The notes under the pieces are model-generated. The model was not told the origin of the DNA, searched no databases, and worked only from the letters and a program-made list of their open reading frames with translations. From positions 124,001 through 188,000 of the forward strand of contig NZ_JAUORV010000009.1 in the NCBI RefSeq assembly GCF_030548205.1: a stretch of DNA of 64,000 bases, read 5' to 3'. Positions within the stretch are counted from its first letter, which is position 1; each line of letters begins with the position of its first letter. Below are positions 62,961 to 64,000 of the stretch, one piece after another. The translations under genes were made by a program, and so were the position numbers. The DNA is from Aliiglaciecola sp. 3_MG-2023. GTDB lineage: Bacteria; Pseudomonadota; Gammaproteobacteria; Enterobacterales; Alteromonadaceae.

Positions 62961-63323
62961 TTGATTAGCGGGGCATTTAAAAACGCTGTTAGCCTTATCA
63001 ATTGGGCGATTTTTAATCCATGGGTTTTAGTTGCTGTGACGATTTTCATATGTTGGCTTTTTTCGTTGGCACGGAGTCAAAAGAAGGAAAATATGTGGAA
63101 TAGAGGGGGTTTGCAGAACTTAGTCAACGCTACTTGTGAACGGGCTATTTTTCAACAAGCAATGAATAATATGGCATTATTAGATAAAGCTTGCGCGCTT
63201 GAAATTGATAGCTTAGCTGCTTATCAACGCGTCATTAAAACCATAAGCATAGAAGCCTTAAATGAAAATGCAGCCTGGTTACAGCTGCATAGAATGAACG
63301 CTTATCAAGTTCAGGTAAGTTAG
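62961..63323 (+). CDS. Small membrane protein of unknown function
   Basis: The ORF codes for up to 120 residues: one hydrophobic helix at about 15-37 (WAIFNPWVLVAVTIFICWLF), then a positively charged stretch (ARSQKKENMWNRGG) and a soluble helical tail (AIFQQAMNNMALLDKACALE). The only start upstream of the helix is TTG 62961, with no visible ribosome-binding site, so the start and even the gene are uncertain. It converges on the ilvE-like gene, with 17 bp between them. Confidence 0.5.
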   Translation: MISGAFKNAVSLINWAIFNPWVLVAVTIFICWLFSLARSQKKENMWNRGGLQNLVNATCERAIFQQAMNNMALLDKACALEIDSLAAYQRVIKTISIEALNENAAWLQLHRMNAYQVQVS

Positions 63324-63340
63324 CCTGAATTCCCCGGCAA

Positions 63341-64000
63341 TTAAATTTTTGTTAACCAACCATGGGTATCCGGAGCTTCACCCCATTGGATTTGATTTAG
63401 CGCTTGACGCAATTGAATGGCTTTAGGACCCGCTTCTCCAGTACCGACTTTAATATCTTGGCCTTTATGGATTAAGGTGCCCACTGGAGTCAAAACCGCA
63501 GCCGTACCAGAAAGTGCAGCTTCAGTGCCTGGCTTTGCCACACGTTCTAAGAGTTCGTCTACAGAAAGGTTACGTTCACTCACTTTCATACCTAAGTCGG
63601 CGGCAAGAGTCAGTAGCGTACTACGTGTAATTCCATGTAAAAATGAGCTATCCAAAGCTTTGGTGATGATTTCATTACCATCGATCAAAATAAAGTTTGC
63701 AGCGCCGGTTTCTTGTACATCACCATCCGGGCAAAATAGAATTTGGTCAGCATCAAATTTTTCTTTGCCTTCGAGTATGGGTCCTAGAGCACTAGCATAA
63801 TTGCCACCACTTTTGATCATACCCATATGAGGCGCACAACGCATACCATCCTCTGCCAATAGCAGTCTTAATGGACGAGCTCCTCCCGCAAAGTAATCAC
63901 CCACTGGTGATAACAGAACATACAACATTGAAGTCGCTGACGGTGCTGCTGCTTTACCAATAGAAGGTTCTGTACCGATATGGGTTGGACGAATATACAT
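63341..64000 (-). CDS. Branched-chain amino acid aminotransferase, 5' end outside window
   Basis: The last 219 residues of a class IV PLP aminotransferase are present. IRPTHIGTEPSIG and VLLSPVGDYF are typical of the eukaryote-like/BCAT type II group. The PLP Lys is in MIKSGGNYAS, and the Glu that contacts the PLP ring nitrogen is in VQETGAANFILI. The C-terminal SGTAAVLTPVGTL is also conserved. The enzyme interconverts Val, Leu and Ile with their keto acids. The family is about 350-370 residues long, so some 140 residues lie beyond position 64000, and the Met at 64000 is internal. Confidence 0.92.
   Translation of the reverse strand: MYIRPTHIGTEPSIGKAAAPSATSMLYVLLSPVGDYFAGGARPLRLLLAEDGMRCAPHMGMIKSGGNYASALGPILEGKEKFDADQILFCPDGDVQETGAANFILIDGNEIITKALDSSFLHGITRSTLLTLAADLGMKVSERNLSVDELLERVAKPGTEAALSGTAAVLTPVGTLIHKGQDIKVGTGEAGPKAIQLRQALNQIQWGEAPDTHGWLTKI

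Overview
The window looks like chromosomal DNA of a marine gammaproteobacterium of the order Alteromonadales, probably an Alteromonadaceae (Glaciecola/Paraglaciecola/Alteromonas-like) species. This is inferred from the moderately low G+C content, the E. coli-like order of two conserved core clusters (murJ / ribF-ileS-lspA-fkpB-ispH and tig-clpP-clpX-lon-hupB-ppiD), and the many GGDEF and type IV pilus genes. No rRNA, prophage, transposase or CRISPR array was found.

Layout. 1-2204: 5' part of an RND/MMPL-type exporter (minus). 2.5-5.8 kb: a FadE-type acyl-CoA dehydrogenase with a FadR-like box at its start, then a membrane-anchored coiled-coil protein. 5.9-12.5 kb: a type IV pilus minor-pilin/tip operon, pilV-pilW-pilX-pilY1-pilE (minus), joined by ATGA-type overlaps. 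12.9-20.8 kb: ispH, fkpB, lspA, ileS, ribF and murJ (minus), with rpsT divergent. 21.1-24.1 kb: an LpxH-like phosphohydrolase, a two-domain acyltransferase resembling the ornithine-lipid synthase OlsF, and an unlisted 55-residue membrane protein. 24.2-28.9 kb: a second minor-pilin cluster (a divergent PilE-like pilin, then fimT-pilW-pilX-pilV-like genes) that ends in an unusually large PilV-like protein with a Cys/His cluster. 29.1-37.9 kb: the proteostasis cluster tig, clpP, clpX, lon, hupB, ppiD, with readable promoters and terminators, including a heat-shock-type lon promoter.

38.2-44.7 kb: a sigma-54 activator with a degenerate GGDEF domain faces a beta-propeller sensor diguanylate cyclase. 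44.8-48.2 kb: a secreted S8 (subtilisin-like) protease ending in 14 tandem 11-residue GSIWDG repeats, with a solitary GspC-like type II secretion protein transcribed divergently. 48.2-48.9 kb: REP-like repeats and a Pro-Arg-His-Leu tRNA operon with a strong promoter. 49.1-51.7 kb: two small unknown genes, folD and a DUF1415 gene. 51.8-56.3 kb: a GldA/GldF/GldG-like ABC system with a DUF4340 protein. 56.7-59.3 kb: trmO and proS. 59.5-62.5 kb: an MBL-fold hydrolase and two diguanylate cyclases. 63-64 kb: a small membrane protein and the 3' part of a branched-chain aminotransferase gene.

The main themes are surface appendages (two different pilus-tip gene sets), envelope lipid and cell-wall metabolism, c-di-GMP signalling (three intact GGDEF proteins and one degenerate), and protein quality control. 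The best candidates for undescribed biology are the GSIWDG-repeat protease next to the solitary GspC, and the second minor-pilin cluster with its large PilV-like protein.
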